This document shows, one piece after another, positions 61,372-64,000 of a stretch of 64,000 bases of DNA. The notes beneath the pieces are model-generated. The model was not told the origin of the DNA. It made no database searches and saw nothing but the letters and a program-made list of their open reading frames with translations. The position numbers and the translations under genes are program-made. The DNA is from Xylaria sp. FL1777 (taxonomy: Eukaryota; Ascomycota; Sordariomycetes; Xylariales; Xylariaceae): the NCBI GenBank assembly GCA_022578965.1, contig MU400528.1, positions 1 through 64,000 of the forward strand. The letters are read 5' to 3'. Each line of letters begins with the position of its first letter. Positions within the stretch are counted from its first letter, which is position 1.

Positions 61372-62827
61372 CTACAACGGCTGCCAGTACAACTGCAGCG
61401 ACACAGCCTGCTGCGTCGCGAAAACCACCCCCTTGTCCTGTCCACTGGGCGCAGACGCAGCGTAGAAGGTCGCGGCGCCCTCGTATGTGAGGTACGTGCC
61501 GTCGTAGCCGAAACTACTCGCCGCGAGGTCCGCCGCGCAGCTCAGCGACGCGTCCTCCAGCACCTGGCACGGGCCCTTGCTCGTCTTCAGCGTGAAGGTC
61601 GTCCCGTCGCCGTTCGCCGTCGCCGTGTACGTTGCCGGCGTCCCGCCCGCGCGGTACCAGTTCCCCGTGCTGATCAGGAAGCCGTCCGGCCGCACCTCGA
61701 CGTAGGCCTTCCCGGTAAGCGCGCCGGGGGTGCCTGTCGGCGGGGAAGTTGTGGTTGAAGATGTTGTCTTCGTGGTTGTAGTGGTGGTGGTAGAAGAAGT
61801 GGGGAGTGTGACGTATTTGGGCAGATACTTGATCCCCGTGGCCGGACAGGTCGAGCCCGAGCCAACGGGGTCCACGGCCCGGAACGTGCCGCTCTGGATC
61901 GAGCCCTGCACCTGGAAGTGGTACCACAGCTCGTTGAGCGCGCTGCCGCTGCAGCTGATCACTACGTTGTGGCCGTGGCGCGCCGTCAGCGCCGCCTGGA
62001 TGGCTGCCAGCGTGTACGTCTGCGTCGTCGACGGCACGATGCCCGCGGCCGCGAGCCAGTCGTACGACGGCAGCGTCTTGAACAGGCCCACCGCGCGCGT
62101 GAAGTAGTCGGCTACCTCGTCCGTCGGCTGGTAGTTGGCGTAGCACTCCGGGTTGAGTGTGCTCATGCACGTGCCGTGCTTGCCAAACTCGCTGTAGGAA
62201 GTCAGGATAGTTAGAAATGTAAACTGCTCAACTATACTATCTATCGAGTAGAGATGTGACTTTTCTCGGATGCACGTAGGGACGAAAATAGAAAAGGAAA
62301 TTTATAATACACTGCCGAAACAGGATGTGAAGGCTTGGGAATACGTACTGCTCCCAGAATGTCTCATCATTGCCAGTGTAGTCCTTCCAGTACGTCTGCA
62401 TCGTCCTCAGCGTGCACAACGCCTTCTCCTGCAGGATGGCAGTGATGTTCGTGTACTGTCTGTTCTGGTCGCAGTATTGCTGATATGTCCCATCGCAGTT
62501 ATCAGGCCTGTAGTTTTTGCAGCGTGAGTGGAATTCATTTCACCCCATCACATTGAAGCGGAGTCACAACAGCGACGCCGCCAAGACAAACAAAAAAACG
62601 TACCAGAGGCCGTGGATCGTCCACGAGTCCGAAGGGCCGGTGGAGGGACTCGTGTCCCAGAATTGAGTCTGCAGAATAGCGCCTCCCGGCGCATTGAAGC
62701 AGCAGAGGTCCTCCACGACCGTCGTGTTCGAGCAGCTGAACGGGAGATTGGCGGGACACTTGGCCGACGAGGCCAGCGCCGAGCCGACGACCAAGATGGC
62801 CTCGGCAAGGGCAATCTTGGAAAACAT
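61372..62827 (-). CDS. secreted ribonuclease T2 (Rny1-like)
   Basis: Three exons: 62827-62604, 62507-62349 and 62191-61372; 400 aa. A signal peptide (about 1-20, ALAEAILVVGSALAS) is followed by CPANLPFSCSN. The two catalytic blocks are SWTIHGLWPDNCDG (CAS I, spliced across intron 1, about 69-82) and WEHEFGKHGTC (CAS II, completed by intron 2 splicing, about 126-136), so both catalytic His and the Glu are intact. A Thr/Ser linker (about 265-285) leads to a C-terminal domain (GKAYVEVRPDGFLISTGNWY and onward) typical of fungal Rny1-like enzymes. It cleaves single-stranded RNA at acidic pH in the vacuole or outside the cell. GC content rises in the last exon. Paired CACGTG sites lie about 480 bp upstream. 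Confidence 0.93.
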
Positions 62828-64000
62828 GCCTAGTTTAACGATCTCATACGATTCGGACGGACCCTTTACTTCATCTACAACACATATGAGAAGACCGTGG
62901 CCAGCTTCGGAAAGAATTCATCTCCCCTGTATTTATATGGGAGGGAGAATCGCCCCCGTCCCCGTGTCCTTTATCGTGACTACCACCAACCCCTGATCGG
63001 GAGGTGAAAATAAGAAAAAATTGATAAAATGCTCCTACCGTAGATAGACAATAGCCAAGCCGACGAGATACCTAATGCAGACGATCAATTGGCCTACCAC
63101 GGGTGGCCTACTTACAGATAATAGGCTGGGCAGAGAGGCTGGGGCTAGATTCCAGGTCGCCTCCCAGAGCGGTGACATGAGCTTCCTCTTCGGGACATTT
63201 TCGACGCACCTAGTGTACGCAGTACATACCCGTAGGCTGGAACTTCAGCTGATGCTCTGCGCTATTTGCCCCAGACATAAAAATGTATCACTGTAGCTGT
63301 GCTGTATGCACGTGGTTTGCCACGTGATGGCGGAGTGTCTTGTAATTTGCTGGCCACTCTTGCTGGGGTGGTTCCGAGCTGTCTATAAAAAATGGTAGCG
63401 TAGGTTCGTACATTACTGCAGGTACACTTAGAACTTAGCTCAGTCTTCGCAGAAAATTGGATGTCGGGAGCTCCGGTATGCTACATTGGAATCACTACAA
63501 AAAAAAAAAAAAAAACTTAAGAGGACAAAATGCAGCGGCCTCCTACTTAAAGCTCTGGCCCACGGAACTAATGTCGGTCCATTTCAACCATAAAGCTAAT
63601 ATACCTAGTTTACTATCTCACTACGGCACAATATAACAGGCGCCTATTTGTTCCTAATGCTGACCTCGAGTTTGATATCACTTTATGTCCACGATTGATA
63701 AAGCAGCTGGGACAATTGGCAGAGACACATCCACGATGTTCAATATTGGTTATGTTGAACGTATGTCTCTTATAAATGATGCGATAATGTCCAAGTAAGA
63801 CCTTGAAATCCCATTGCAACTACTTCTTGATCTCGTGTATATTACCGCCGAATGACACGACGCTGTGTCAAATTTGCTCATAAAAAGTTTCGAGATAGCC
63901 TTGATGACAAATGAGTCAAAGAAGAGCAGTTTAAGAAACTTATTTGAATGAACGAGTAACAATACCCTGATTAGCGCTCCGCCGAGGCTAGCTATAAAGC
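62828..64000. other. region upstream of RNase T2 to window end
   Basis: No gene is recognised. It contains the RNase T2 promoter, a T-free A(17) run at 63499-63515, and two CACGTG boxes at 63309-63326. Confidence 0.5.
63309..63326. promoter_or_regulatory. paired CACGTG boxes upstream of RNase T2
   Basis: CACGTG at 63309-63314 and 63321-63326, spaced six bases, about 480 bp upstream of the RNase T2 start. CACGTG is the core bound by Pho4/NUC-1 and other bHLH factors. A role in phosphate-responsive expression is inference. Confidence 0.45.

Noticed and set aside
61514..62170. 218-codon ORF and others overlapping RNase T2
   Set aside because: Out-of-frame shadows of the GC-rich RNase T2 exon.

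Overview
The window is nuclear DNA of a filamentous ascomycete (Pezizomycotina, probably Sordariomycetes). The evidence is short GT-AG introns in compact genes, fungus-specific families (DASH subunit Dad4, a KapC-type bZIP, Nca2, a Kre9/Knh1-like GPI protein), INO80 subunits, and a long AT-rich block of the kind made by repeat-induced point mutation (RIP). Exons were worked out by eye from splice signals, reading phase and family conservation. No transcript evidence was available.

Layout. 1-9560 is an extremely AT-rich block with no intact gene. Inside it, on the minus strand, a Ty3/Gypsy-type pol relic is readable: reverse transcriptase near 4070-4625 and integrase near 2650-3060. 9561-17016 is gene-poor DNA with one GPI-anchored protein gene (11372-12304, minus). 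17017-24573 holds a divergent pair: the large Ski2-like helicase SLH1 (minus) and the R-SNARE YKT6 (plus). 25869-28277 is a long, disordered protein of unknown function (minus). 28.3-31.3 kb is intergenic. A BTB/POZ protein lies at 31354-32055 (plus), a possible small membrane protein at 33121-33306 (minus), profilin at 33614-34513 (plus) and GOT1 at 35193-36030 (minus).

37148-42029 holds IES6 (minus), DAD4 (plus) and ARP5 (plus). Ies6 and Arp5 form one submodule of the INO80 chromatin remodeller. kapC (bZIP) follows at 43512-45239 (minus). About 8.3 kb of microsatellite-rich DNA without a recognisable gene comes next. The right part carries a pterin-4a-carbinolamine dehydratase (53501-55557, plus), ERG25 sterol C-4 methyl oxidase (56201-57309, minus), NCA2 (58901-60985, plus) and a secreted RNase T2 (61372-62827, minus).

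Apart from the Arp5/Ies6 pair the genes are housekeeping functions without shared pathway logic: ribosome quality control, vesicle fusion and ER-Golgi traffic, actin, kinetochore, chromatin, sterol and mitochondrial biology. No secondary-metabolite cluster, CRISPR array, rRNA or convincing tRNA was seen. The most unusual features are the RIP relic with its catalytic Asp pair read as Asn-Asn, an apparent TpC/GpA depletion in the AT block, a 29-bp perfect inverted repeat 183 bp apart upstream of NCA2, very long introns in the dehydratase and kapC genes, micro-exons in DAD4, profilin and GOT1, and paired CACGTG sites upstream of the RNase T2 gene.
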